Origin: Streptomyces sp. A0642
GTDB taxonomy: Bacteria; Actinomycetota; Actinomycetes; Streptomycetales; Streptomycetaceae
Direction: 5' to 3'
DNA length: 64,000 bases
Assembly: GCF_004795105.1 (NCBI RefSeq)
Contig: NZ_SSBL01000013.1
Span: 1 to 64,000 of the forward strand
Position 1 is the stretch's first letter; the number at the start of each line of letters is the position of its first letter. A program made the position numbers and the translations under genes. Below the pieces are notes generated by a model that was not told where the DNA came from, made no database searches, and was given only the letters and a program-made list of their open reading frames with translations. This document shows, one piece after another, positions 1-8,578 of the stretch.

Positions 1-1573
1 CGGAGCCGCGCGAGGCACCCCCGGCGCCCGAGCCCCGGGACGCGCCGCCCGCGCCCTGCGCACCGGCGCCTCCGGCGGCACCCGCGCCGCTGCGGCGGCC
101 CCGGCCCCGGCTGCCCGAGCGGAAGCCGCCGCCGGTGCCGGCGCCCGTGCCCGTGCCGCCGCCGGTCCGCGTGCGCGGCTTCGGCGGGGTCGGCTGCGGG
201 ACTTCGATCACGATCGCGATGCCGGAGGGCTCGCGGGCCCCGGTGATCCGGGTGAGCTCCTCGTCGCTGGACCTGATCCGGGTGGTGCGGGGCGCGATGC
301 CCGCGTCCTGCATCAGCCGGGTCATCTCCCGCTTCTCCTCGGGCAGCACCAGCGTGACGACGCTCCCGGACTCACCGGCGCGCGCGGTGCGTCCGCCGCG
401 GTGGAGGTAGTCCTTGTGGTCGGTGGGCGGGTCCACGTTGACGACCAGGTCGAGGTCGTCGACGTGGATGCCGCGGGCCGCCACGTTCGTCGCGACGAGC
501 GCGGTGACCTCACCGGTCTTGAACTGGTCCAGGGTCCGGTTGCGCTGCGGCTGGGAGCGCCCGCCGTGCAGGGCGGCAGCCCGTACACCGCTGGCGAGCA
601 GGCGCTTGGCGAAGCGGTCGGCGGCGCGCTTGGTGTCGACGAACATGATCACGCGGCCCTCGCGGGCGGCGATCTTCGTGGCGACGGCCTTCTTGTCCGT
701 CTCGTCGAGCACGTGGAGCACGTGGTGCTCCATGGTGGTGACCGCGCCGGCGGACGGGTCGACCGAGTGCACGACGGGGTCGGTCAGGAACATCTTGACC
801 AGCCGGTCGATGTTCTTGTCCAGGGTCGCGGAGAACAGCATCCGCTGTCCGCCTTCCTCGACCTGCTTGAGCAGGGCGACGACCTGCGGCATGAAGCCCA
901 TGTCGGCCATCTGGTCGGCCTCGTCGAGGACGGTGATGGCGACCTGGTCCAGGCGGCAGTCGCCGCGCTCGATGAGGTCCTTGAGGCGGCCGGGCGTGGC
1001 GACGACCACTTCGGCGCCGCGGCGCAGGGTGCCGGACTGCTTGGTGATCGACATACCGCCGACGACGGTGGCCATCCGCAGGTTGACCGCGGTGGCGTAC
1101 GGCGTCAGCGCGTCGGTGACCTGCTGGGCGAGCTCGCGGGTCGGGACGAGGACGAGCGCCAGCGGCGCCTTCGGCTCGGAGCGGCGCCCGGCGGTGCGGG
1201 CCAGCAGCGCGAGGCCGAAGGCGAGGGTCTTGCCGGAGCCGGTGCGGCCGCGGCCGAGGATGTCCCGGCCGGCGAGCGAGTTCGGCAGGGTGGCGCCCTG
1301 GATCGGGAACGGGTCGGTGACGCCCTGCGCGGCAAGGGTTTTCAGCAGGGCGGCGGGCATGTCCAGCTCGGCGAACGCCTCGACGGCGGGCAGTGCGGGG
1401 GTCATCGTTTCGGGCAGGGCGAACTCACCCTGCGGCGGCGTGGCCCTGCGACGGGGCGACGCCTTGCCGGATCCCTTGCCGGAACCCTGTGCGGTTGCCT
1501 GTGCCTGGGCCGTGCCACGCCCCCTCGACGGGCGATTGCGGGCGGGACGGTCCTGACGTTCGGAGCGGGTCAT
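1..1573 (-). CDS. DEAD-box ATP-dependent RNA helicase (3' end outside window)
   Basis: This gene runs off the left edge, so 524 codons are visible and the stop is missing. It encodes a superfamily 2 RNA helicase that unwinds RNA duplexes using ATP. Seen: a basic, Gly/Ser-rich N-terminus (residues 1-50), Q-motif region near FPIQ (89-92), Walker A GRTGSGKT (109-116), motif Ia PTRELA, the DEAD box at 217-220, SAT, then the second RecA domain with HGGRSQPQRNRT and HRGGRTARAGE. The visible C-terminal part is a low-complexity Gly/Arg/Ser tail, as in RhlE/CsdA-type cold-shock helicases. The ATG at 1573 follows the cold-shock gene by about 260 bases on the same strand, and that context suggests a role in RNA remodelling at low temperature. 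Function in cold is inference. Confidence 0.93.
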   Translation of the reverse strand, partial: MTRSERQDRPARNRPSRGRGTAQAQATAQGSGKGSGKASPRRRATPPQGEFALPETMTPALPAVEAFAELDMPAALLKTLAAQGVTDPFPIQGATLPNSLAGRDILGRGRTGSGKTLAFGLALLARTAGRRSEPKAPLALVLVPTRELAQQVTDALTPYATAVNLRMATVVGGMSITKQSGTLRRGAEVVVATPGRLKDLIERGDCRLDQVAITVLDEADQMADMGFMPQVVALLKQVEEGGQRMLFSATLDKNIDRLVKMFLTDPVVHSVDPSAGAVTTMEHHVLHVLDETDKKAVATKIAAREGRVIMFVDTKRAADRFAKRLLASGVRAAALHGGRSQPQRNRTLDQFKTGEVTALVATNVAARGIHVDDLDLVVNVDPPTDHKDYLHRGGRTARAGESGSVVTLVLPEEKREMTRLMQDAGIAPRTTRIRSSDEELTRITGAREPSGIAIVIEVPQPTPPKPRTRTGGGTGTGAGTGGGFRSGSRGRGRRSGAGAAGGAGAQGAGGASRGSGAGGASRGS

Positions 1574-1776
1574 ACGGAATTGCCCTCCTGGGGGATTCCT
1601 GGGAACTACGGGGACTGCTGGGGGTCGCGCGGGAGTTCCGGGGCTGCGCGGACGTGCGGACGGACCGCTGTGCGCGGCGCGCGGAACTTCCGGGATGCCC
1701 GGGGTGCTTCGTCGCACCCGGTGCGGGGGCGCCGGTCGGCGCCCGGTCTCTGCGTCACTTCCCAGGGACAGCACAA

Positions 1777-1811
1777 GCCGGGACCCGCACCTTCACGGTG
1801 CGGGCCCCGGC
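1777..1811 (-). terminator. Stem-loop terminator downstream of the cold-shock gene
   Basis: A 15-bp inverted repeat with one mismatch and a 5-base loop lies 21 bases beyond the cold-shock stop codon. The lower-coordinate side is followed by TTGT only, so it is a GC-rich hairpin without a real U-tract, as is usual in Streptomyces. It may separate the cold-shock and helicase transcripts or attenuate read-through. Confidence 0.7.
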
Positions 1812-1832
1812 TGCGAGGTACGCGTCCGGCAA

Positions 1833-2036
1833 TTAGGCCGGGACGATGTTCTCCGCCTGCGGGCCCTTCTGGCCCTGCGTGACGTCGAAGGAGACCTTCT
1901 GGCCCTCCTGGAGCTCACGGAAGCCCTGGGTGGCGATGTTGGAGTAGTGGGCGAAGACGTCGGCGCCGCCGCCGTCCTGCTCGATGAAGCCGAAGCCCTT
2001 TTCCGAGTTGAACCACTTCACGGTTCCAGTAGCCAT
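1833..2036 (-). CDS. Cold-shock domain protein (CspA family)
   Basis: A 67-residue single cold-shock (OB-fold) domain that binds single-stranded RNA/DNA and acts as an RNA chaperone. The two nucleic-acid binding motifs are visible: KGFGFI (residues 14-19) as RNP1 and DVFAHY (26-31) as RNP2. The length equals the family's usual 66-70 residues and there is no extension. The ATG at 2036 is preceded by AGGAG at a 6-base spacing. A 5' region of more than 100 bases that is richer in A+T than its surroundings lies upstream, typical of cold-shock mRNAs, and a helicase gene follows. Streptomyces genomes hold several such paralogues, so I give no gene number. Confidence 0.97.
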   Translation of the reverse strand: MATGTVKWFNSEKGFGFIEQDGGGADVFAHYSNIATQGFRELQEGQKVSFDVTQGQKGPQAENIVPA

Positions 2037-2136
2037 GTCATTCTCCTAAAACAGGTGCAGTGCCGGAAATCCGCACTTTACGAATTCCAAGTCGCCGCAT
2101 TGAGCCCCACCCGGAGAAAGCCGGAAAACAATAAAA

Positions 2137-2163
2137 CGCCTGAGGAAGCATTCCCGTCAGGCG
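2137..2163 (-). terminator. U-tailed hairpin between tetR-like gene and cold-shock gene
   Basis: On the minus strand a 7-bp stem (CGCCTGA/TCAGGCG), extendable by an inner GGAA/TTCC pairing, is followed directly by TTTTATTGTTTT. This is a classical factor-independent terminator, rare in this G+C-rich window. It lies 157 bases after the TetR-type stop and about 100 bases before the cold-shock start, so it either ends the regulator transcript or acts in the cold-shock leader. Confidence 0.7.
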
Positions 2164-2165
2164 CA

Positions 2166-2194
2166 CATAAAGTTCATGGGTACCAAAACTGCAA
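2166..2194 (-). promoter_or_regulatory. Possible promoter of the cold-shock gene
   Basis: On the minus strand TTGCAG and TTTATG are separated by exactly 17 bases, resembling -35 and -10 boxes of a vegetative sigma factor. The implied start (near 2159) would fall inside the 5' arm of the U-tailed hairpin. The -10 match is poor, so this is tentative. Confidence 0.3.
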
Positions 2195-2319
2195 CCGGAT
2201 CACCGTAGCACGATCTGCCGACCAGCGGTGGGACGCGCCGCGCCGCCGGCCGGCGGATGTCCGGAAGAACCCTTGGGGCGTCCGGCCAGGAGCCGTTTCG
2301 AAGTCGGTTCGAAGTCGGT

Positions 2320-2931
2320 TCAACGCCGCAGGGCGATGCCGTCCAGGACCATCGAGAGGTACTGCCGCGCGATCTCCTCGGGGCTGTGCCGGCCGCCGGG
2401 CCGGTACCAGGACGCGGCGACCCAGACCGTGTCGCGGACGAACCGGTAGGTGAGACGGATGTCGAGATCGGCGCGGAAGGTGCGGTCGGCGACGCCGCGC
2501 TCCAGGGTGCCGAGCCAGGCCTTCTCGAACCTCTCCTGGGACTCGACGAGGTACTGGAACCGGGGCTGGGCTGCCAGGTGCCGGGCCTCCTTCTGGTAGA
2601 TGGCGACGGCGGCGCGGTGCCGGTCGATCTCGCGGAAGGACTCGGTGACGAGCGCCTCGATGGTCTCCCGGGGGCCGAGCCCGGCGCCGAGCACGGCGTC
2701 GTAACCCTCCCAGAGCTCGCCCAGGAAGGTGGAGAGGATCTCGTCGAGCATCGATTCCTTGGAATCGAAGTGGTAGTAGAGGCTGCCCGCGAGCATGCCG
2801 GCCGCGTCCGCGATCCTGCGGACGGTGGTGGCGTTGTATCCCTGGGCGGCGAACACCTCGGCGGCGGTGGCGAGCAGTTCGCCACGGCGCTCGGGCGCGG
2901 GGATCGCCTGGGGCTTCTTCTTGGTAGGCAC
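2320..2931 (-). CDS. TetR-family transcriptional regulator (KstR2-like)
   Basis: A 203-residue one-component repressor. The N-terminal TetR helix-turn-helix is clear at about residues 17-63, with the recognition-helix region SLYYHFDSKESML. The C-terminal half ends in an RDTVWVAASWYRPGG-type segment that I recognise from KstR2/FadR-like TetR proteins controlling acyl-CoA or steroid side-chain catabolism; that family assignment is from memory and the ligand is unknown. The GTG start at 2931 has GGAG upstream. The following gene in transcription order is the cold-shock gene, separated by a U-tailed hairpin. No obvious operator was identified. Confidence 0.88.
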   Translation of the reverse strand: MPTKKKPQAIPAPERRGELLATAAEVFAAQGYNATTVRRIADAAGMLAGSLYYHFDSKESMLDEILSTFLGELWEGYDAVLGAGLGPRETIEALVTESFREIDRHRAAVAIYQKEARHLAAQPRFQYLVESQERFEKAWLGTLERGVADRTFRADLDIRLTYRFVRDTVWVAASWYRPGGRHSPEEIARQYLSMVLDGIALRR

Positions 2932-3003
2932 CCGCCCATTCTCCGCCCGCCGGGAGCGGCTGCGGACTCCTCGTCGCCCACGGCCGGGGCAGCCGGGGCG
3001 CGG

Positions 3004-3519
3004 TCAGGGCGTTCGGGCAGCCGAGCCGTCGTCGTTGCCCCTGCGGATCGTGTGCAGCGGGTGACCGGGACGCCAGGTCTGGATGACCAGGGTGTCGCCG
3101 CCCTCGAGGCCGGTGCGCACCACCTCCGTCAGCTCCACCCGGAAGAGATGGAAGGGTTCCGGCGGCTTCACCTCGGCGATGAAGCGGGCCAGCACCCCGG
3201 GATCGTCCACCTCGACCGCGCGTCCGGAGATCCTCACGTCGCCGTCGGCCATCTCGGCGTCGGGGCCCGGGTTGGCCTGCACCGCGAAGCGGGGGTCGCG
3301 GCGCAGGTCCAGCGCCTTGCGCGAGTTCGGCATCATGCCGAGGAACGGCTCGTCGAGCCGGAAGTCCACTTCGAGGCCGGTGACGCGGGGCGAGCCGTCC
3401 TTGCGGAGGGTCGCCAGTACGTGGTGCCTGTACTGCTCGAAGCGTCGGCGGACGGTGTCGGCGAAGTCCGGCTCGGCCGACCGGAAGCCGGCCCAGGAGT
3501 GCGAGGTCGTGGCAGTCAT
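3004..3519 (-). CDS. Pyridoxamine 5'-phosphate oxidase-like FMN split-barrel protein
   Basis: A 171-residue protein with the split-barrel flavin-binding fold of the PNPOx/F420-reductase-like superfamily. Seen: an N-terminal helix, then LATLRKDGSPRVTGLEVDF, the typical first strands of the fold, and RKALDLRRDPRFAVQ, the usual cofactor-phosphate region. Enzymes of this fold use FMN, F420 or heme in redox reactions; the sequence does not settle the substrate. I chose the ATG at 3519 because the fold begins right after it; an in-frame extension to 3585 exists but looks non-conserved. No neighbours suggest a pathway. Confidence 0.82.
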   Translation of the reverse strand: MTATTSHSWAGFRSAEPDFADTVRRRFEQYRHHVLATLRKDGSPRVTGLEVDFRLDEPFLGMMPNSRKALDLRRDPRFAVQANPGPDAEMADGDVRISGRAVEVDDPGVLARFIAEVKPPEPFHLFRVELTEVVRTGLEGGDTLVIQTWRPGHPLHTIRRGNDDGSAARTP

Positions 3520-3686
3520 GACTCCATGGAACCCGGAAAACCCGACACCTTCTGTCCGGTTTCCCGCGTCATGGTCGCGGACCACCCGGACGGATGCCGT
3601 GCGGGCCGCGCCGTGGTGTGCTGGAAGAGGCGGGGGCCGCCGGCCGGCGGCCGGGAGGGCCGCTCCCGACTCCGAGGTGAGTTCAG

Positions 3687-3974
3687 ATGGCCGTCTTCAT
3701 GAAGGTTTCCCTGCCGGGCACCACGACGGAGCAGTACGACGCGCTCAACACGGAACTCCAGTCCATGCCCGGCGACACGTTCGCCGGATGCCTCGCCCAC
3801 GTCTGTGTCCCCACCGATACGGGCATCGAGGTGTACGACCTCTGGGAGTCCCAGGAAGCCATGGACAAGTTCGGCGCGGTCGTCATGCCCGTCGCCGAGA
3901 GGCGGGGCCTGCCCGCCGCGAGTGAGCGTCCCACGGTTTCCGAGGTCCACCGCTACTGGATCCCCGGCTCCTGA
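3687..3974 (+). CDS. Small conserved protein, probable dimeric alpha/beta barrel
   Basis: A 95-residue protein of unknown function. The pattern of strand (MAVFMKVSL), helix (TTEQYDALNTEL), strand (HVCVPTDTGIEVYDLWES) and helix (QEAMDKFGAVVMPVAE) resembles ferredoxin-like dimeric barrels of the ABM/Dabb type, which include monooxygenases and small sensors, but no catalytic residues can be pointed to. The ATG at 3687 lies a few bases after CGAGGTGAG, an acceptable ribosome site. Its stop codon forms part of a hairpin shared with the convergent HutD gene. Function is not assigned. Confidence 0.75.
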   Translation: MAVFMKVSLPGTTTEQYDALNTELQSMPGDTFAGCLAHVCVPTDTGIEVYDLWESQEAMDKFGAVVMPVAERRGLPAASERPTVSEVHRYWIPGS

Positions 3975-3993
3975 GGGCTGTCCCGGCCCTCAG
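3971..3993. terminator. Bidirectional hairpin containing both convergent stop codons
   Basis: CTGAGGGC and GCCCTCAG form a perfect 8-bp stem with a 7-base loop. The left arm includes the TGA of the plus-strand gene (3972-3974) and the right arm includes the complement of the TGA of the minus-strand HutD gene (3990-3992). It would fold identically in both transcripts. Confidence 0.75.
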
Positions 3994-4556
3994 CGCGACA
4001 GCGTGACCAGTGCCGCGTACCCCTGCGTCCGCAGTTCGCACACGGCCGTGCCCCGCAGAAGCACCGCGTCGTAGCGGCGGAGCGCGGTGTCCGTGCCGTC
4101 GATGACGGCTCCGTCCTCCAGCGCCACGGCCAGCACCGCCCCGCCCTCCGGAGCCGCCAGCCGGAGGGTGCCGCGCACCACCGCCGTCCGGGCCCGGACG
4201 GCGTCCCTGCGGTACATCACGTTGAGGTTCACGACCGGGCCCGCCAGCAGCCGGCCGTCGGTCTCCACGTCGCCCGGGAAGTCGTGCGGCCAGTACGGCT
4301 CGTCGACGATGTGATGCTCCCCGTCCACCATCAGGTCCATCCCGGCCCCCTCCACCACCGTCAGGGTGCGGTCGACGCCCGGGAAGAGGGAGAACGGCCC
4401 GTCCGCGGCCACGTCCGCCAGACTGACCCGCCAGTCGAAGGCGTCGGTCGTGGCGCCGGGCGACGCGGCGATCTCGCGGGTGGTGCCCCCGCCGTTCTTC
4501 CACGCCACCGGTGTGCGGCCGGCCGCGCGCAGGATCCGGAACGCCTCGGCGGTCAT
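3990..4556 (-). CDS. HutD/Ves-family cupin
   Basis: A 188-residue protein of the HutD/Ves family, a cupin-like fold found near histidine-utilisation genes in other bacteria and in E. coli as the cold-induced Ves. The signature is seen at the N-terminus: WKNGGGTTREIA (residues 19-30) followed by FDWRVSLADV and GPFSLFPGVDRTLTVVEG. The length matches the family. No hut genes are near, so the histidine link is only a family association. The ATG at 4556 was taken because the conserved part begins within twenty residues of it. The biochemical activity is not known. Confidence 0.9.
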   Translation of the reverse strand: MTAEAFRILRAAGRTPVAWKNGGGTTREIAASPGATTDAFDWRVSLADVAADGPFSLFPGVDRTLTVVEGAGMDLMVDGEHHIVDEPYWPHDFPGDVETDGRLLAGPVVNLNVMYRRDAVRARTAVVRGTLRLAAPEGGAVLAVALEDGAVIDGTDTALRRYDAVLLRGTAVCELRTQGYAALVTLSR

Positions 4557-4689
4557 CTGGGGGCTCCGATCGTCGGGGGCGGGAAACCCCGAGCCTAATC
4601 CCGGATGCGGCCCGCTCCCCCGCGTTCGCTATCTTGATCGCCGCCGCCCCCACCGGCTTCTGGTCCATTCACCGATGAAGGAGCCGGCC

Positions 4690-5613
4690 ATGGAGGCCGC
4701 CGTCACGACCTGCTACCGCCATCCCTCGTACGAGACGTACGTGAGCTGCACCCGCTGCGAGCGCTTCATCTGCCCCGACTGCATGCGCGAGGCGGCCGTC
4801 GGCCATCACTGCGTGGAGTGCGTGAAGGAGGGGCGGCGTTCGGTCCGGCAGGCGCGGACGGTGTTCGGTGGCGCGGTGCCCCGCGGCGCGGTGCCGGTCA
4901 TCACGTATGTGCTGATGGGCCTGAACATCCTGGCCTACCTGGCCGAGCTGGTCCGTCCGGGGATCGTCGACCGGTTCGCGATGACGGGGGCCGGGCTGAC
5001 CGGCCCGGACGGCGGCCAGTACGTCTACGTGGACGGGGGCTTCCCCGGTCTCGACGTGATCGGCGTGGTGGACGGCGAGTGGTACCGGCTGCTGACCGGG
5101 GCCTTTCTGCACCTGCCGCCGGGCGAGTCCTCCTTCGGTTCGCTGCCGTTCGGGGTGCTGCACATCCTCTTCAACCTGTACGCGCTGTGGAATCTGGGCC
5201 GGGTGGTCGAGGAGCAGCTGGGGCGGGTCCGGTATCTCGCGCTGTATCTGCTGTCCGCGCTGGGCGGTTCGGTCCTGGTCTACCTGATCTCGCCGTACGA
5301 CAGCGCGGTGGGCGCCTCGGGGGCGGTCTTCGGTCTCGCGGCGTCGTTCTACGTGATCAACCGGCGCCTCGGCCGGGACATGCGGGCGGTGAACCGGTTC
5401 CTGGTCGGGTTCCTGGTGTGGATGGTGATCTCCGCCGGTTTCACCTCCTGGGAGGGGCATCTGGGCGGGCTGCTGACCGGTGCGCTCGTCACGGTCGTCT
5501 ACGCGTACGCGCCGGCGCAGCGGCGGGCGCCGGTGCAGGCGGCCGGATGCGTGGTGCTGCTGGCGGTGCTGGTCCTGCTGGTGGTCCTCAAGACCTCGGC
5601 GCTGACGGGCTGA
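4690..5613 (+). CDS. Rhomboid-family intramembrane serine protease with N-terminal zinc finger
   Basis: A 307-residue membrane protease of the rhomboid family, which cuts transmembrane helices. The N-terminal 45 residues hold a B-box-like zinc finger with CYRHP, CTRC, CPDC and CVEC cysteine/histidine pairs. About six hydrophobic segments follow. The catalytic serine lies in GASGAVFG and the catalytic histidine in WEGHLGG; HILFN is the other conserved motif. I chose the ATG at 4690 because GAAGGAG sits six bases before it; an in-frame ATG at 4675 lacks such a site. The substrate is unknown. The permease gene follows after 36 bases and may be cotranscribed. Confidence 0.93.
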   Translation: MEAAVTTCYRHPSYETYVSCTRCERFICPDCMREAAVGHHCVECVKEGRRSVRQARTVFGGAVPRGAVPVITYVLMGLNILAYLAELVRPGIVDRFAMTGAGLTGPDGGQYVYVDGGFPGLDVIGVVDGEWYRLLTGAFLHLPPGESSFGSLPFGVLHILFNLYALWNLGRVVEEQLGRVRYLALYLLSALGGSVLVYLISPYDSAVGASGAVFGLAASFYVINRRLGRDMRAVNRFLVGFLVWMVISAGFTSWEGHLGGLLTGALVTVVYAYAPAQRRAPVQAAGCVVLLAVLVLLVVLKTSALTG

Positions 5614-5649
5614 ACGGGAGCGCCGAGCACGGTCTGACACGATGACGGC

Positions 5650-6885
5650 ATGCGGAATGATCACTCCCGTCCGGAAGCCGTGCTTTCCGGTGCGGTCTCC
5701 CTGATGCGGCGGCTGCATCCCCTGGACCGGCTGGCGGGCGCGCTGCTCCTGCTGGGCGTGCTGGCGGTGGTGACCGGGCTGCTGCCGCCGGATCCGGCGG
5801 CGGATCAGATGCGGCGCGTCGGGCCCCTGCTGGTGTTCCTGGCCACGGTGATCGTGCTGGCGGAGCTGGCGGGCCGGGCGCAGGTCTTCGATGTGGTGGC
5901 GGCCTGGGTGGCGCGGGCGGGGCGGGGCCGCTACCCGCTGCTGTTCGGGCTCTGCGTGGTGTTCGCCTCGCTGACCACGATCACGCTGAATCTGGACACC
6001 ACGGCGGTGCTGCTCACCCCGGTGATGCTGGCGCTCGGCACCCGGGTGGGGATCGCGGCCCTGCCCTTGGCGATGACGACGGTGTGGCTGGCGAACACGG
6101 CGAGTCTGCTGCTCCCGGTGTCGAACCTGACCAATCTGCTGGCGGCGGACCGGGTGGCGCTGTCCCCGGCCGGTCTGGCCGGCGTGATGTGGCTGCCCCA
6201 GCTGGCGGCGATCGGGGTGACGGCCCTGTGTCTGTGGGTCTTCTACTGGCGCCGCGGCCGGCGCGGGGCGGACCGCTACGTCCCGCCGGCGATGCCGGTG
6301 CCGGGCGATCCCGTGCTGCTGCGGATCTGTTCGGTGGCGTGCGGCGGTTTCCTGCTGGCGATCCTGCTGCTGGACGTGCCGCTGTGGTCCGCGTCGCTGG
6401 TCGCGATGGTGATCGTGGTGGCGGCCTACGCGGTGCGCCGCCGCGAGGAGCTGCGGGTGTCGCTGGTGCCGTGGCGGCTGCTGGTGCTGGTGCCCGGGAT
6501 GTTCCTGGTCGTGGAGACGGTCAACGCCCACGGGCTGCACGAGCTGCTGGTGCGGGCACTCGGCTCGGACGACGGCTTCGCCGGCATGCTGCGGTCGGCC
6601 TGGGTGGGCGCGGGGCTGTCCAACGTACTGAACAATCTGCCGGCGTACGTGGCGGGCGAGGCGGTGATCCCGGTGGAGAACCACCACCAGTTGCTCGCCC
6701 TGCTGATCGGGGTCAACGCGGGGTCCGTCGTCACGCCGTGGGGCTCGCTGGCGACGCTGCTGTGGTTCGAGCGGTGCCGCTGGCAGGGGACGCGGATCTC
6801 CGTGGGGCGGTTCGTCCTGACCGGGCTGGTGCTGTCGGTGACGGCGGTGACGGCCGCCACCTGTGCGCTGGCGCTGGCCACCTGA
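5650..6885 (+). CDS. ArsB/SLC13-type anion permease
   Basis: A 411-residue integral membrane protein with about eleven hydrophobic segments, in the ion-transporter superfamily (ArsB, NhaD, SLC13). Typical features are the LNLDTTAVLLTPVML and NTASLLLPVSNLTN re-entrant stretches of the first half, mirrored by LSNVLNNLPAY and NAGSVVTPWGSLATLL in the second half. The family exports arsenite or imports dicarboxylates. No arsenic genes lie nearby, so the substrate is open. The ATG at 5650 is used; its ribosome site is weak, which fits translational coupling to the rhomboid gene upstream. Confidence 0.85.
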   Translation: MRNDHSRPEAVLSGAVSLMRRLHPLDRLAGALLLLGVLAVVTGLLPPDPAADQMRRVGPLLVFLATVIVLAELAGRAQVFDVVAAWVARAGRGRYPLLFGLCVVFASLTTITLNLDTTAVLLTPVMLALGTRVGIAALPLAMTTVWLANTASLLLPVSNLTNLLAADRVALSPAGLAGVMWLPQLAAIGVTALCLWVFYWRRGRRGADRYVPPAMPVPGDPVLLRICSVACGGFLLAILLLDVPLWSASLVAMVIVVAAYAVRRREELRVSLVPWRLLVLVPGMFLVVETVNAHGLHELLVRALGSDDGFAGMLRSAWVGAGLSNVLNNLPAYVAGEAVIPVENHHQLLALLIGVNAGSVVTPWGSLATLLWFERCRWQGTRISVGRFVLTGLVLSVTAVTAATCALALAT

Positions 6886-6963
6886 GGGGGAGGGCGGCGG
6901 CCTGCCCCGGGGGACGCGCCACGGATCCGAGGGAGGCGCCCGTGCCTGCCCCGGGACGCGCCA

Positions 6964-7005
6964 CGGCGCCTGCCGAATCGTCCGGTCGGGGACGGGCAGG
7001 CGCCG
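6964..7005. terminator. Hairpin between convergent permease and gltD genes
   Basis: CGGCGCCTGCC pairs with GGCAGGCGCCG across a 20-base loop. The surrounding 166 bases between the two stop codons also hold a direct repeat of about 23 bases (near 6902 and 6946), so this spacer seems to have been partly duplicated. Confidence 0.55.
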
Positions 7006-7051
7006 CGTTCAGTTCCGTACGCCGTTGTACGGGACGTCTGGTGTGCCGTGA

Positions 7052-8578
7052 TCAGACCGTCAGGGAACGGTCCGTCGGGCGGATCGGGGCCGGCAGTGCG
7101 CTGGCTCCGGTCAGGAAGCGGTCCACGCCGCGCGCCGCGGAGCGGCCCTCGGCGATGGCCCACACGATGAGGGACTGGCCGCGGCCCGCGTCACCGGCGA
7201 CGAACACGCCGTCGACGTTGGTGGCGTAGTCGTCGTCACGGGCGACGTTGCCCCGTGCGTCGAGTTCCAGACCGAACTGCTGGACCAGCCCGTTGGCCTG
7301 GTCCGTGCCGGTGAAGCCCATCGCGAGCGTGACCAGCTGTGCGGGGATCTTCCGCTCGGTGCCGGGCTTCTGCTCCAGCTTACCGTCCTTGAACTCCACC
7401 TCGACGAGGTGGAGGGCCTGGACGTTGCCGTCCTCGTCGCCCTCGAAGTGGGTCGTCGAGACGGAGTAGACCCGTCCCTCACCCGCCTTCGGCGCGGAGG
7501 GGCCCTGCCCCGACCCGGCGCCCTCCTTGAGGCCCGCCAGCACCTCGGTCTCCTCGTGCGCGGAGGTGACCTTGTAGAGCATGGGGAAGGTCGGCCAGGG
7601 CTGGTTGGCGTTCCGCTCCTCGCCCGGCCGGGGCATGATCTCGAGCTGGGTGACGGAGAGCGCGCCCTGGCGGTGGGCGGTGCCGACGCAGTCGGCACCG
7701 GTGTCGCCGCCGCCGATGACGACGACGTGCTTGCCCTCGGCGGTGATCGGGGAGACCGTCAGGTCGCCCTCCTGCACCTTGTTGGCGAGCGGCAGGTACT
7801 CCATAGCGAAGTGCACGCCGTTCAGCTCACGGCCCGGGACGGGCAGGTCGCGGGAGACGGTGGCGCCGGCGGCGATGACGACGGCGTCGTAGCGGCGCCG
7901 CAGCTTCGCGGCGTCGATGTCCTTGCCGACCTCGATCTCGGTGCGGAACTTGGTGCCTTCCGCGCGCATCTGCTCGATGCGGCGGTTGATGTGCGACTTC
8001 TCCATCTTGAACTCGGGGATGCCGTACCGGAGGAGTCCCCCGATGCGGTCCGCGCGCTCGTAGACGGCGACCGTGTGGCCGGCCCGGGTCAGCTGCTGGG
8101 CGGCGGCGAGTCCGGCCGGGCCGGAGCCGATGACGGCCACGGTCTTGCCGGACAGGCGCTCGGGCGGCTGCGGGGTGACGTCGCCGCGGTCCCACGCCTG
8201 GTCGATGATCGAGACTTCGACGTTCTTGATCGTGACGGCCGGCTGGTTGATGCCGAGCACGCACGCCGACTCGCACGGGGCCGGGCAGAGCCGCCCGGTG
8301 AACTCCGGGAAGTTGTTCGTGGCGTGCAGGCGCTCGGACGCGGCGGTCCAGTCCTCGCGGTAGGCGTAGTCGTTCCACTCGGGGATGAGGTTTCCGAGGG
8401 GACAGCCGTTGTGGCAGAACGGGATGCCGCAGTCCATGCAGCGGCCGGCCTGCTTGCTGATGATCGGGAGCAGCGAGCCCGGAACGTAGACCTCGTTCCA
8501 GTCCTTGACGCGCTCATCGGCGGGGCGGGTCTTGGCGACCTCGCGGCCGGTGGTCAGGAAGCCCTTGGGGTCAGCCAT
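7052..8578 (-). CDS. gltD: Glutamate synthase (NADPH) small subunit
   Basis: A 508-residue flavoprotein subunit that takes electrons from NADPH and passes them through iron-sulfur clusters to GltB, so that 2-oxoglutarate plus glutamine gives two glutamates. The N-terminal domain has the cysteines for two [4Fe-4S] clusters ([12 protein letters not shown] near residue 47 and CPAPCESAC near 97). An FAD-binding motif [12 protein letters not shown] follows near 150 and an NADPH motif [10 protein letters not shown] near 290. An insertion rich in Gly/Ser/Pro ([16 protein letters not shown], about 352-367) lies near the end of the NADPH domain. Its ATG overlaps the gltB stop by eight bases (ATGGCTGA), pointing to translational coupling. 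Confidence 0.98.
   Translation of the reverse strand: MADPKGFLTTGREVAKTRPADERVKDWNEVYVPGSLLPIISKQAGRCMDCGIPFCHNGCPLGNLIPEWNDYAYREDWTAASERLHATNNFPEFTGRLCPAPCESACVLGINQPAVTIKNVEVSIIDQAWDRGDVTPQPPERLSGKTVAVIGSGPAGLAAAQQLTRAGHTVAVYERADRIGGLLRYGIPEFKMEKSHINRRIEQMRAEGTKFRTEIEVGKDIDAAKLRRRYDAVVIAAGATVSRDLPVPGRELNGVHFAMEYLPLANKVQEGDLTVSPITAEGKHVVVIGGGDTGADCVGTAHRQGALSVTQLEIMPRPGEERNANQPWPTFPMLYKVTSAHEETEVLAGLKEGAGSGQGPSAPKAGEGRVYSVSTTHFEGDEDGNVQALHLVEVEFKDGKLEQKPGTERKIPAQLVTLAMGFTGTDQANGLVQQFGLELDARGNVARDDDYATNVDGVFVAGDAGRGQSLIVWAIAEGRSAARGVDRFLTGASALPAPIRPTDRSLTV

Noticed and set aside
401-1882. Plus-strand open frames over the DEAD-box helicase
   Set aside because: Antisense shadows; the minus strand carries the complete helicase motif series up to the window edge.
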